Origin: an uncultured Clostridia bacterium
GTDB taxonomy: Bacteria > Bacillota > Clostridia > Oscillospirales > Acutalibacteraceae
Reading direction: 5' to 3'
Length of the DNA stretch: 64,000 bases
NCBI GenBank assembly: GCA_947166625.1
Contig: CAMVEX010000004.1
Span: 62,001-126,000 of the forward strand
Shown here: piece after piece, positions 17,870 to 26,962 of the stretch
Layout: each line of letters begins with the position of its first letter
Numbering within the stretch: the stretch's first letter is position 1
Position numbers and translations under genes: made by a program
The notes under the pieces: model-generated
What the model was told of the DNA's origin: nothing
What the model saw: the letters and a program-made list of their open reading frames with translations, nothing else
The model's database searches: none

Positions 17870-19357
17870 ATGAAAAAACTGATTTCTTTTCTTTCGGCGG
17901 TGATCATTTTTATGTCTGTATTACCCGTAAGCCATGCGCTGAGTTATGCTCAGCCCTTCAGCCGGGGCGAAAACGGCTTCGGTGAAATGCGTATTCCCGC
18001 GATCATAACTCTCAATGACGGCAGAGTTTTTGCGGCGGTCGATGACCGCCATGACCACGGAACCGATTCCCCTCAGAATATAGACACCGTTACGGCTATA
18101 TCCGAAAACGGATATGACGGCTGGAAATACTCAAAAATAAACTGTTTTGATGATTGCGCCGACGGCACCGGCAGCAAAGACAGCGCGTCATTTATAGACC
18201 CGGTCATAGCTCAATCAAAAGCTACCGGCAGGATTTTCGTGCTTGTTGACGCCTTCGCCGATAATACGGGCTGTATGAATGCCGAGAAAGATACGGGTTT
18301 CACTCCGGACGGTCATCTCAAGCTCAATAAAAACGGAAGCGCCGGCACCGCTTATGTCGGAGATTTTTCCGACGGCTTCGCCCCCGTTATAGAATCGGGC
18401 AAAGAAACGGCATATACCGTCGATGAGGAATACCGCCTGTATCTTAACTCCGAACCGCTTAAAATCAAGCAGATAAATTCTGATTCATTCGTTCAGCAGA
18501 GCGTATTTTATTCCGATATTTACGAAGTGGTCCATACCTCATATCTCTGGCTCAGATATTCCGATGACGGCGGAGAGACCTGGAGCGCTCCGCAGATACT
18601 CAATCATCAGGTCAAATCCGCGGAGGATACTTTCCTCGGCACCTGCCCCGGCAGAGGCACGGTTATAGATTATAACGGCAAAGAGCGGATAATCTTCAAT
18701 GTTTACACATACGATAAGGGCGAGGAGCATACAAGCTCGATTTATTCCGATGATAACGGCGTGACCTGGCACAGGGGAGAAACGGTCGCGAACACTCTGC
18801 TGGCAGGCAAGACCAGCGAATCGCAGATATTGGCTATGCCAAACGGCAGCCTCAGGATGTTTTCGCGCAACAAATCTCACTATGTGACCTGCTGCGAGAG
18901 CAAAGACGGGGCGCAGACCTGGACCAAATCAAAGGCGGATATCAACCTTGACTGCACGGCAAACTGTATGGTTTCATTTATAAATCTGACCGGCACCATA
19001 GGCGGCAAGCCCGCCGTCGCGTGCTCATTCGCCTGCAGCAGCTCCGGAAGAGCGAACGGAGCAGTGCGCACCGGAATAATACAGGATGACGGGAGCATTG
19101 TCTGGGGTGCCAAATACCGCGTTAATAAGGGATTTTACGCCTATTCCTGCCTGACCGAGCTCCCGGACGGAAATCTCGGCCTGCTCTACGAGGATGAGCC
19201 GTCCCATATCTCATATATGGTTTTGAAAATTGACGGTGACGGCAACCTTTCCGAGATAAACGGCAATGATTGCAGGGAAACATTCAAAGACAAAGAGACC
19301 TTCCTGCCCGTGCGCAATTTCTTCGCGCGGATCCTCTCAAAAATCGGTCTGCTTTAA
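17870..19357 (+). CDS. Secreted exo-alpha-sialidase (BNR-repeat, GH33-like)
   Basis: 495 residues. Residues 1-25 look like a signal peptide (KKLISFLSAVIIFMSVLPVSHA). The mature part has the sialidase RIP motif (MRIPAII), VDDRHDHG with the likely acid/base Asp, and at least three Asp boxes of the S-x-D-x-G-x-x-W type (SDDGGETWS, SDDNGVTWH, SKDGAQTWT), so a six-bladed propeller is expected. It cleaves terminal sialic acid outside the cell. There is no LPXTG or dockerin; the C-terminus ends in a short RNFFARILSKIGLL helix. ATG 17870 is preferred because the signal peptide starts there. No sialic-acid catabolism genes lie nearby. Confidence 0.88.
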   Translation: MKKLISFLSAVIIFMSVLPVSHALSYAQPFSRGENGFGEMRIPAIITLNDGRVFAAVDDRHDHGTDSPQNIDTVTAISENGYDGWKYSKINCFDDCADGTGSKDSASFIDPVIAQSKATGRIFVLVDAFADNTGCMNAEKDTGFTPDGHLKLNKNGSAGTAYVGDFSDGFAPVIESGKETAYTVDEEYRLYLNSEPLKIKQINSDSFVQQSVFYSDIYEVVHTSYLWLRYSDDGGETWSAPQILNHQVKSAEDTFLGTCPGRGTVIDYNGKERIIFNVYTYDKGEEHTSSIYSDDNGVTWHRGETVANTLLAGKTSESQILAMPNGSLRMFSRNKSHYVTCCESKDGAQTWTKSKADINLDCTANCMVSFINLTGTIGGKPAVACSFACSSSGRANGAVRTGIIQDDGSIVWGAKYRVNKGFYAYSCLTELPDGNLGLLYEDEPSHISYMVLKIDGDGNLSEINGNDCRETFKDKETFLPVRNFFARILSKIGLL

Positions 19358-19364
19358 TCGGAAA

Positions 19365-19387
19365 AAGACGGCTTACGCCGTCTTTTT
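19365..19387 (+). terminator. Rho-independent terminator after the sialidase gene
   Basis: Perfect 7-bp stem (19366-19372 with 19377-19383), TTAC loop, T6. The A run on the other side allows some function for the convergent mnmA. Confidence 0.85.
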
Positions 19388-19411
19388 TCACCTTTTTTCA
19401 CCTTTTTTACC

Positions 19412-20476
19412 CTATTTTACTATCACGCCGCCGCCGATCACTCTGTCGCCGTCATACATCACAGCCGCCTGACCGGGCGTCACCGCTCTGACGGGTGAAT
19501 CAAATATTATCACGGCTCCGTCGCCGTCGGGGTAAACTGTGCAGGGCTCGTCACGGTGCCTGTATCTCACCTTTGCCGTGCATCTGAATTCCCCGGCGGG
19601 CGTCTCGCCGCTTATCCAGTTTATCTCTTTTACTTTTACCGTGTTTTCAAATAATTCTTCGTTTTTAACAAGCGTGACCGTGTTGTTTACGGGGTCGATG
19701 CGAGAGACAAATCTCGGCTCGCCGAATGCCACGCCCAGCCCCTTGCGCTGGCCGATGGTGTAATGGACATAGCCACGATGCCTGCCTATGATATTTCCTT
19801 CGGAGTCAATATAATTGCCGGGCTCATAGACTTTGCCGCAGTATCTCTCCATAAATGAAACATAGTCCCCGTCGGGAACGAAGCAAATATCCTGGCTGTC
19901 GGGCTTTGAGGCATTGATAAATCCGTTTTTACCGGCGGTTTCGCGAGTTTGCGTCTTATTCATTTCTCCGAGGGGAAACACCGTGTGCGCAAGCTGTTCC
20001 TGAGTAAGAAAATAGAGGACATAGCTCTGATCTTTTGATCCATCAACGGCTTTTTTGAGAATGTATTTGTCATTTTCCTTCTCGATTCTCGCATAGTGGC
20101 CGGTTACTATGACGTCACAGCCGAGAATTTTCGCCCGCTCATAAAGACCGCTGAATTTCATATATCTGTTGCAGTCGATGCAGGGATTCGGCGTGATTCC
20201 CCGCTCATATCCCCCGATGAATTTATCGATTACGCATTTTCCGAAATCCTCGGTAAAATTAAAGACATAATAGGGCATACCGAGCTTGAAGGCAATGCTT
20301 CTCGCGTTTTCCACATCGCTGAGGGAGCAGCAGGAGGAGCCTCCGCTTTCGGCTTCGGAGTCGCCGTCATAAAGCCGCATCGTGCAGCCTATGCAGTCAT
20401 ATCCTCCTTCTTTCATAAGGTAGGCGGCAACGCTCGAATCAACGCCTCCGCTCATTGCAATCAGAGCCTTCATCAA
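19412..20476 (-). CDS. mnmA: tRNA-specific 2-thiouridylase MnmA
   Basis: 354 residues. The PP-loop is ALIAMSGGVDSSVAAYLM (ATP pyrophosphatase type). The catalytic cysteines are in TPNPCIDCNRYMKF and SQDICFVPDG. The C-terminal beta barrel ends with PGQAAVMYDGDRVIGGG. MnmA adds the 2-thio group to U34 of Lys, Glu and Gln tRNAs. It lies 12 bases after cysK on the minus strand; the pairing is reasonable because both use cysteine-derived sulfur, but no cysteine desulfurase is encoded here. Confidence 0.96.
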   Translation of the reverse strand: MMKALIAMSGGVDSSVAAYLMKEGGYDCIGCTMRLYDGDSEAESGGSSCCSLSDVENARSIAFKLGMPYYVFNFTEDFGKCVIDKFIGGYERGITPNPCIDCNRYMKFSGLYERAKILGCDVIVTGHYARIEKENDKYILKKAVDGSKDQSYVLYFLTQEQLAHTVFPLGEMNKTQTRETAGKNGFINASKPDSQDICFVPDGDYVSFMERYCGKVYEPGNYIDSEGNIIGRHRGYVHYTIGQRKGLGVAFGEPRFVSRIDPVNNTVTLVKNEELFENTVKVKEINWISGETPAGEFRCTAKVRYRHRDEPCTVYPDGDGAVIIFDSPVRAVTPGQAAVMYDGDRVIGGGVIVK

Positions 20477-20488
20477 ATGTCAGTTCCT

Positions 20489-21421
20489 TTACTTGATAAA
20501 ATCGGGAGTTGACAGGTATCTTTCGCCTGTGTCCGGGAGCAGGACGACTATCGTCTTGCCCGCGTTTTCTTCCTTTTCAGCCAGCTTAAAAGCGGCGCTC
20601 AGAGCCGCGCCGGATGAAATGCCGACAAGTATTCCTTCATTTCTGCCGATCTCCCTTGCGCATTCGTAAGCGTCTTCATCCGTGACGGTAAAAATCCCGT
20701 CGCAGACCGATCCGTCAAATACTTCGGGGATAAAATTCGCGCCGATCCCCTGGATCTTATGCGCTCCGGCTTTTCCGCCTGTAATGAGCGGAGAGGAAGC
20801 GGGCTCAACGCCGATGATTTTTATGCCGGGGATTTTTGATTTGAGGAATCTGCCCGCGCCGGTGATGGTTCCGCCGGTGCCTATGCCCGCGACGAAATAA
20901 TCAGCCCTGCCTTCGGTATCGGCATATATTTCGGGGCCGGTCGTTTCAAAATGAGCCTGAGGATTTACGGGATTTGAGAATTGCCCTGCAATAATGCTGC
21001 CGGGGATTTCGCTTTTAAGCTCCTCCGCCTTTCTGAGCGCTCCGCTCATACCTTCGGAGCCGGGCGTCAAAACCACCTCGGCGCCGTATGCCTTCATCAG
21101 AAGGCGGCGCTCTATGCTCATGGTATCGGGCATCACTATTATCGCCCTCAACCCCCTCGCCGCCGCTACGCAGGCGAGGCCTATCCCCGTGTTGCCGCTG
21201 GTCGGCTCGATTATTATGGGCTTATCCCCGTATTTACCGCTTTCAAGAGCGGAGTCTATCATCGCCTTCGCGATCCTGTCCTTCGCGGAGCCTGCGGGAT
21301 TGAAATATTCAAGCTTTGCGAGGATACGCGCTTTCAGCCCTCTTGATTTTTCCGTATTTGTGAGCTCAAGCAGGGGAGTGTTGCCTATGAGCTCGTCTAT
21401 TGATTTATATATACCGGGCAT
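20489..21421 (-). CDS. cysK: O-acetylserine (thiol) lyase, cysteine synthase A
   Basis: 310 residues, fold-type II PLP enzyme. PAGSAKDRIAKAMI holds the PLP lysine, TSGNTGIGLA binds the substrate, GTGGTITGAGRFLK binds the phosphate, and GISSGAA follows. It makes cysteine from O-acetylserine and sulfide. The ATG follows CGGAGG. It has its own promoter (21478-21506) and is cotranscribed with mnmA. Confidence 0.95.
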   Translation of the reverse strand: MPGIYKSIDELIGNTPLLELTNTEKSRGLKARILAKLEYFNPAGSAKDRIAKAMIDSALESGKYGDKPIIIEPTSGNTGIGLACVAAARGLRAIIVMPDTMSIERRLLMKAYGAEVVLTPGSEGMSGALRKAEELKSEIPGSIIAGQFSNPVNPQAHFETTGPEIYADTEGRADYFVAGIGTGGTITGAGRFLKSKIPGIKIIGVEPASSPLITGGKAGAHKIQGIGANFIPEVFDGSVCDGIFTVTDEDAYECAREIGRNEGILVGISSGAALSAAFKLAEKEENAGKTIVVLLPDTGERYLSTPDFIK

Positions 21422-21477
21422 TTTTCCTCCGTGTCACATCTGGCGTGTTGACAGCCTTTTATTTGATTTCACCCCAT

Positions 21478-21506
21478 ATTTTAACACCCGGCGCCCGATT
21501 TGTAAA
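21478..21506 (-). promoter_or_regulatory. Promoter of cysK-mnmA
   Basis: Minus strand TTTACA (21506-21501), 17 bases, TAAAAT (21483-21478). The leader is about 50 bases; no T-box or S-box structure fits into it. Confidence 0.75.
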
Positions 21507-21527
21507 CAGTAATATGGCGCTGACATC

Positions 21528-21556
21528 TTTACTTTTTTGTATATTTGCTATATAAT
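21528..21556 (+). promoter_or_regulatory. Possible upstream promoter of the his operon
   Basis: TTTACT (21528-21533), 17 bases, TATAAT (21551-21556). The -10 is perfect but the -35 is weak. It lies upstream of the second candidate at 21592. Confidence 0.45.
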
Positions 21557-21591
21557 ACATTAAATTTTTTGGATAAACTGTGAAATCGGTA

Positions 21592-21620
21592 TTGACTTTA
21601 TCGCTTTATTATGATAAAGT
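21592..21620 (+). promoter_or_regulatory. Promoter of the his operon with overlapping palindromes
   Basis: TTGACT (21592-21597), 17 bases, TAAAGT (21615-21620). A palindrome CTTTAT-TATG-ATAAAG (21604-21619) covers the spacer and -10 box, and a second one, TGCCGT-C-ACGGCA (21642-21654), lies in the short leader. Either could be an operator. Confidence 0.6.
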
Positions 21621-21667
21621 AATAGCGTAATAAAGAAATCGTGCCGTCACGGCATCGGGAGTTAACT

Positions 21668-22786
21668 ATGAATTTTGACAGCGGCGTATTGGATAATAAT
21701 GAAAAAATCACCTATGCTTTGAGATCACTTTACTCAAGGCACGGCTATTCGCAATATAAAATGAGTAAATTCGAGGAGTATGATCTTTATTCGGGAAATA
21801 AAGATTTTCTGGTCTCGGACAGCGTCATCACCTTCAATGACACCAACGGCAGGCTTATGGCGCTGAAGCCCGACGTCACTCTTTCGATAATCAAAAATAA
21901 CCGCGGCTTCAAGGGCGGCGTGCTCAAGCTCTGCTATGATGAGAATGTTTACAGAGTTTCAAAGGGGACGGGCTGTTTCAGAGAGATAATGCAGATAGGC
22001 CTTGAATGTATCGGCGAGGTGGATGATTTCTGTATCGGCGAGGTGCTTTGGCTTGCCGCGGAGAGCCTTAAAACCGTGAGCCCCGATTTTGTGCTTGATA
22101 TATCCGATCTCGATCTTATCGGCGCGTTTATTGATAATATTTCATCAGACGCCGAGATCCGCAAAGCGCTTATGAAATGCATCGGCGAAAAGAATCTTCA
22201 CGGTATATCCGCGATATGCGCTCAGAATTCGATCGGTGAATCCGCCGCAGAGCCTCTCAAGAAACTCATTATGACCTACGGCACCGCGCGAGAGGTCCTC
22301 ACGCAGGTGAAAGAGCTTGCCGCAGGTATCGGCGCGGAGAGCGCGGCAGATTCCCTTGCGAGAGCGGTTTCGATTTTTGATAATTATGAATTTGCCGACA
22401 GGATCCATATTGATTTTTCCGTTGTCAGCGATATGAAGTATTATAACGGAGTGGTTTTCAAAGGCTTCATTAACGGCGTGCCGGGCAGCGTTCTTTCGGG
22501 CGGAAGATATGATAAACTTATGGCAAGGCTGCATGATAATTCAAAGGCGATCGGTTTTGCCGTTTATCTCGATATGCTCGAGGATATAAATAAGGAAGAG
22601 AAAGAATATGACGCGGATATAATGCTTGTTTATTCTCCCGGCTCAGATCCTGCAAGGCTGCGCGAAGCGGCGGATAAGCTCACTGCCGAAGGGAAATCCG
22701 TGTTTGTCGCCGCCGAAGGCAATCAGAGCGTAAGATGCCGCGAAATTTATAAATACGCAGACGGTGAGGTGAGATCTCTTGAATGA
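21668..22786 (+). CDS. hisZ: ATP phosphoribosyltransferase regulatory subunit
   Basis: 372 residues, a paralogue of the HisRS catalytic core without the anticodon-binding function. It has LMALKPDVTLSIIKN (motif 2 area), RYDKLMARL near the end and YYNGVVFKGFI. HisZ forms a hetero-octamer with the short HisG and gives it histidine feedback. The ATG at 21668 has GGGAG six bases upstream; an earlier in-frame GTG has no ribosome site. The end overlaps the start of hisG, as expected for a strict stoichiometric partner. Confidence 0.92.
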   Translation: MNFDSGVLDNNEKITYALRSLYSRHGYSQYKMSKFEEYDLYSGNKDFLVSDSVITFNDTNGRLMALKPDVTLSIIKNNRGFKGGVLKLCYDENVYRVSKGTGCFREIMQIGLECIGEVDDFCIGEVLWLAAESLKTVSPDFVLDISDLDLIGAFIDNISSDAEIRKALMKCIGEKNLHGISAICAQNSIGESAAEPLKKLIMTYGTAREVLTQVKELAAGIGAESAADSLARAVSIFDNYEFADRIHIDFSVVSDMKYYNGVVFKGFINGVPGSVLSGGRYDKLMARLHDNSKAIGFAVYLDMLEDINKEEKEYDADIMLVYSPGSDPARLREAADKLTAEGKSVFVAAEGNQSVRCREIYKYADGEVRSLE

Positions 22787-23420
22787 TATGCTGAATATAG
22801 CCCTCCCGAAGGGCAGGCTCGGTGAGAAGGTATATGCAATGTTTGAGAAGGCGGGCTTTGAATGCCCGTCGATAAGAGAGACCAACCGCAAGCTGATATT
22901 TGAAAACGAAAAGACGGGAGTGCGCTATTTCTGGGTCAAGCCCTCGGATGTCGCCATTTATGTTGAGAGAGGCGCCGCCGATATAGGAGTTGCGGGCAAA
23001 GATATCATTATGGAATATGAGCCCGATGTCTATGAGCTTCTCGATCTCAATATCGGCAAATGCTCAATGGCTGTGGCTGCTCCCAAAGGCTTTAAGGATG
23101 ATCCGTCAAGGACCCTGAAGGTTGCCACCAAATTCTCAAAGATCGCCCGCGACCATTATGCTTCAACGGGCAGAGATATAGATATAATCCACCTTAACGG
23201 CTCCATTGAGATCGCGCCCATCCTCGGGCTTTCGGATGTTATATTCGATATTGTCGAAACGGGGACCACGCTGAGAGAAAACGATCTCGAGGTCTATGAA
23301 ACGGTGTTCCCGATTAGCGCGCGCCTGATAGCGAATAAGGCGAGCTTCAAATTCAAAAACTCACTCTGTGAAAAAATCCTCGGTGAGTTAAAGGCACAGA
23401 CGGAGGTCAATGATGATTAA
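22779..23420 (+). CDS. hisG: ATP phosphoribosyltransferase, short form
   Basis: 213 residues, the short HisG_S type that lacks the C-terminal ACT-like regulatory domain and therefore needs HisZ. NIALPKGRLGEKV opens the protein, and DVIFDIVETGTTLRENDL is the PRPP-binding motif. It carries out the first step of histidine synthesis. TTG at 22779 is chosen because GAGGTGAG lies 7 bases before it; the ATG at 22788 is 16 bases away. Confidence 0.94.
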   Translation: MNDMLNIALPKGRLGEKVYAMFEKAGFECPSIRETNRKLIFENEKTGVRYFWVKPSDVAIYVERGAADIGVAGKDIIMEYEPDVYELLDLNIGKCSMAVAAPKGFKDDPSRTLKVATKFSKIARDHYASTGRDIDIIHLNGSIEIAPILGLSDVIFDIVETGTTLRENDLEVYETVFPISARLIANKASFKFKNSLCEKILGELKAQTEVNDD

Positions 23421-24693
23421 GATACTTAAATACGGAGAGGTCAAAAACAGCGAGATTTTCGCTAGAAGCGTTCCCGCCGTAAATGTTGAAGCGACGGTTT
23501 CCGAAATCATAGCGAATGTCCGCAAAAACGGAGACACCGCGCTTTTTGAATACTGCGAAAAATTCGATAAGGCAAAGCTCAGCTCTCTGCTTGTATCGGA
23601 TGACGAAATGAGAGAGGCCCTTTCGGCGGTCGAGCCGGAATTTATCGAAATACTCAAAAAAGCGGCTCGCAATATATCCGAATTTCACAGGCGCCAGGTC
23701 AGGAACAGCTTCATCATCAACGATACCGAAGGCGTCATAATCGGGCAGAAGGTCATTCCCGTTGACAGAGCCGGCCTGTATGTCCCGGGAGGCACCGCGG
23801 CGTATCCCTCAACCGTTTTGATGGACGCCATCCCCGCAAAAATCGCCGGAGTAAAAGAGGTGGTCATCACCACTCCTCCCTCGGCAGACGGAAAGGTGAA
23901 TCCCGCAATTCTCGCCGCGGCTCATGTGGCGGGAGTGGATAAGATATTCAAGGTTGGCGGAGCCCAGGCGATAGCCGCTCTCGCTTACGGCACCGAAACG
24001 ATCCCCAAGGCGGATAAGATAGTCGGCCCCGGCAATGCGTTTGTGGCTGAGGCAAAAAAGCAGGTTTTCGGCGCGGTGAGCATTGATATGATAGCAGGCC
24101 CGAGCGAGATTCTTATCGTTGCGGACGGCAAATCAAACCCCGCTTATGTGGCGGCGGATATGCTTTCTCAGGCGGAGCATGATAAAATGGCTTCCGCAGT
24201 GCTTGTGACAGACAGCGAAGCCCTTGCCCGTGAGGTTTCAGCAGAGCTTGAGAAGCAGCTTCCTCTGCTTGAGCGTGAGGAAATAGCGAGAGCCTCCATT
24301 GACAATAACGGCAAGATAATCGTTGCCGATAATCTTAAAGTCGTGATCGATATAGCGAATGAAATAGCGCCCGAGCATCTGGAGCTCTGCGTCGATTCGC
24401 CCTTTGATTACCTTGACAGCATCCGTCACGCAGGCTCGATATTTATGGGCAGATATTGCCCCGAGGCTCTCGGCGATTATTTCGCGGGGCCGAATCACAC
24501 TCTCCCCACCGGAGGGACCGCAAAATTCTCAAGCCCGCTTTCGGTCGATGATTTTGTCAAGAAATCACAATATACTTACTACACCAAAGAGGCTCTCGGC
24601 AGGGTGGCTGAGGATATAGCGAAATTTGCCCGCAAAGAAGGGCTTACAGGCCACGCAAAGAGCGCGTTGAGCCGCACGGAGGGCGAAGAATAA
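23410..24693 (+). CDS. hisD: Histidinol dehydrogenase
   Basis: 427 residues, usual length. GLYVPGGTAAYPSTVLM, IAGPSEILIVAD and SQAEHDKMASAVLVT (zinc and NAD site) and the terminal GPNHTLPTGGTAKF region are all present. It oxidises histidinol to histidine in two steps with Zn2+ and NAD. The start overlaps the end of hisG by 11 bases. Confidence 0.97.
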   Translation: MMIKILKYGEVKNSEIFARSVPAVNVEATVSEIIANVRKNGDTALFEYCEKFDKAKLSSLLVSDDEMREALSAVEPEFIEILKKAARNISEFHRRQVRNSFIINDTEGVIIGQKVIPVDRAGLYVPGGTAAYPSTVLMDAIPAKIAGVKEVVITTPPSADGKVNPAILAAAHVAGVDKIFKVGGAQAIAALAYGTETIPKADKIVGPGNAFVAEAKKQVFGAVSIDMIAGPSEILIVADGKSNPAYVAADMLSQAEHDKMASAVLVTDSEALAREVSAELEKQLPLLEREEIARASIDNNGKIIVADNLKVVIDIANEIAPEHLELCVDSPFDYLDSIRHAGSIFMGRYCPEALGDYFAGPNHTLPTGGTAKFSSPLSVDDFVKKSQYTYYTKEALGRVAEDIAKFARKEGLTGHAKSALSRTEGEE

Positions 24694-25757
24694 TGAGCCG
24701 CTTTTTCAGCGAAAAATATTCGGCGTTGACCCCTTATGTGCCGGGTGAACAGCCGAAAAACAAAGAATATATCAAGCTTAACACAAACGAAAATCCATAC
24801 CCGACCTCAAAGAGGGCGGTCGAGCTCGCGGGCGAGGCGGCGAAGCATCTTGAGCTTTATCCCGATCCGGATTGCGCTCTGCTTCACGGCGCTTTTGCTG
24901 AAAGGCTCGGCGTAAAGCCCTCCGAGGTCATGGCTTCAAACGGCTCGGATGAAATCCTGAATTTCGCTTTTATGGCTTTTTGCGATAAAAATACGCCTGC
25001 CGTTTTTGCGGATATAACTTACGGATTCTACCCTGTTTTTGCTCAGATAGATCAGATCCCGTACAGGGTAATAAAACTGCGCGATGATTTTACGCTTGAT
25101 ATATCGGATTATTTCAATGCCGACGGCACCGTATTCATCGCCAATCCGAATGCTCCGACAGCGCTTGCGCTGAATCTCGGTCAGATCGAGGAAATCATCA
25201 GGCACAATCCCGATAATGTTGTCGTGATAGACGAGGCTTATGTGGATTTCGGGGCGCAGAGCGCGGTTTCGCTCATAAATAAATACGATAATCTGCTGGT
25301 AACTCAGACCTTTTCCAAATCGCGCTCAATGGCAGGCGCGAGGCTCGGCTTCGGCATTGCCTGCGAATCGCTCATAAGAGACCTGCTTACCGTAAAATAT
25401 TCCACCAATCCCTACAACATAAATTCCTCGACGATGGCGGCGGGCATCGGCACCCTTGAGGACAGTGCATATACCGAAGAAAACTGCAAAAAAATTATTG
25501 AGACCCGCGAAAAAACCAAGCTCGAAATGAAAAAACTCGGCTTTGAGCTCACGGATTCGGTGACTAACTTCATCTTTGCCCGCCATCCCGAAATAAGCGG
25601 GGAGGAATTCTATCTTAAGATGAAAGAAAACGGGATCCTCATAAGGCATTTTTCATCCGAGAGGATTTCCGATTACAACCGTATTACGATAGGAACACCG
25701 GAGCAGATGGATAAATTCATTGAAATCGCCCGCGCGATAACGGAGGGTAAAATATGA
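24693..25757 (+). CDS. hisC: Histidinol-phosphate aminotransferase
   Basis: 354 residues, fold-type I PLP enzyme. NTNENPYPTS binds substrate, VVIDEAYVDF holds the PLP-contacting Asp and Tyr, and TQTFSKSRSMAGARLGF holds the Schiff-base Lys. It converts imidazole acetol phosphate to histidinol phosphate. Its ATG shares one base with the hisD stop. Confidence 0.95.
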   Translation: MSRFFSEKYSALTPYVPGEQPKNKEYIKLNTNENPYPTSKRAVELAGEAAKHLELYPDPDCALLHGAFAERLGVKPSEVMASNGSDEILNFAFMAFCDKNTPAVFADITYGFYPVFAQIDQIPYRVIKLRDDFTLDISDYFNADGTVFIANPNAPTALALNLGQIEEIIRHNPDNVVVIDEAYVDFGAQSAVSLINKYDNLLVTQTFSKSRSMAGARLGFGIACESLIRDLLTVKYSTNPYNINSSTMAAGIGTLEDSAYTEENCKKIIETREKTKLEMKKLGFELTDSVTNFIFARHPEISGEEFYLKMKENGILIRHFSSERISDYNRITIGTPEQMDKFIEIARAITEGKI

Positions 25758-26338
25758 GATTTGAAACAGTTAAAAGAAAAACCGCAGAGACGGATATAGA
25801 GCTTTCACTCTGCCTTGACGGCAAGGGAGAGAGCAGCATTGACACGGGCTGCGGCTTTCTCGATCATATGCTCACTCTTTTTGCGAAGCACGGCTCATTT
25901 GATCTGTCCGTCACCTGCAAGGGTGATACGGATGTTGACTATCATCATACCGTTGAGGATATAGGTATTTCTCTGGGCACGGCGTTCAAAAATGCGCTCG
26001 GAGATAAAAGAGGGATCAACAGATACGGCAATATGATCCTCCCGATGGATGAATCTCTCATACTCACTGCAGTCGATTTTTCGGGCAGAGCATACCTCGG
26101 CTGCGCTCTCGATATCCCCACCGAAAAGGTAGGCGATTTCGATACCGAGCTTGTTGAGGAATTCTGGTACGGTTTCGTGCGCTCGGCTGAATGTACCCTT
26201 CATATCAGGCAGCTTGCGGGCGGCAATTCCCATCATATCATCGAGGGCGTTTTCAAAAGCGCGGCAAGATGCTTCAAGCAGGCGGTATCTTTGGGAGCCG
26301 ACACGGATTCCATCCCCTCAACGAAAGGTGTACTTTAA
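25754..26338 (+). CDS. hisB: Imidazoleglycerol-phosphate dehydratase
   Basis: 194 residues, monofunctional. The manganese-binding motifs DHMLTLFAKH, DYHHTVEDIGI and NSHHIIEGVFKS are clear. There is no histidinol-phosphatase (HAD) domain as in the E. coli bifunctional HisB, so that step is encoded elsewhere. Overlaps hisC by four bases. Confidence 0.96.
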   Translation: MRFETVKRKTAETDIELSLCLDGKGESSIDTGCGFLDHMLTLFAKHGSFDLSVTCKGDTDVDYHHTVEDIGISLGTAFKNALGDKRGINRYGNMILPMDESLILTAVDFSGRAYLGCALDIPTEKVGDFDTELVEEFWYGFVRSAECTLHIRQLAGGNSHHIIEGVFKSAARCFKQAVSLGADTDSIPSTKGVL

Positions 26339-26341
26339 GAA

Positions 26342-26962
26342 ATGATCGCAATAATAGATTACGGAGTGGGCAATCTGTTTTCGCTCAAGAGCTCCTTTGC
26401 CGCAATCGGCGCCGAGGCGCAGGTAACCGCTGATATCAATGTGATCGACCGCGCCTCGCATATAATTCTGCCGGGGGTCGGCGCGTTTTCGGACGCCGCC
26501 GCGAAGCTCCGCGATTCCGGTATGGCGCAGGCGGTCATAGACCGTGCGGGAGCGGGCAAGCCCCTTATGGGGATCTGCCTGGGTATGCAGCTCCTCTTTG
26601 ATAAAAGCTATGAATACGGAGAATTTGAGGGGCTCGGCTTGATCGAAGGCAACATAAGGCCGATCTCCGATGTGATCCCCGAATCCTTCAAAATTCCGCA
26701 TATCGGCTGGAATTCTCTCGAATTCAAAAAGAATTCCCCGCTTTTCAAGTATATAAAAAACGGAGATTATGTATATTTCGTCCATTCCTATTACGCCGCG
26801 GATTGTGACGATTCCGTCTCCGCCGTCACGGATTACGGCGCCTCTCTCACCGCGAGCGTTGAGAGAGGAAATGTTTTCGGCTGTCAGTTTCATCCGGAAA
26901 AGAGCGGCGATGTCGGCTTGAATATTTTGAGAGCATTCTGCGAAATCGGGGTGAGCGAATGA
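26342..26962 (+). CDS. hisH: Imidazole glycerol phosphate synthase, glutaminase subunit
   Basis: 206 residues, class I glutamine amidotransferase. The catalytic Cys is in GICLGMQLLFD, with His and Glu in CQFHPEKSG. It feeds ammonia to HisF. Overlaps hisA by four bases. Confidence 0.96.
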   Translation: MIAIIDYGVGNLFSLKSSFAAIGAEAQVTADINVIDRASHIILPGVGAFSDAAAKLRDSGMAQAVIDRAGAGKPLMGICLGMQLLFDKSYEYGEFEGLGLIEGNIRPISDVIPESFKIPHIGWNSLEFKKNSPLFKYIKNGDYVYFVHSYYAADCDDSVSAVTDYGASLTASVERGNVFGCQFHPEKSGDVGLNILRAFCEIGVSE

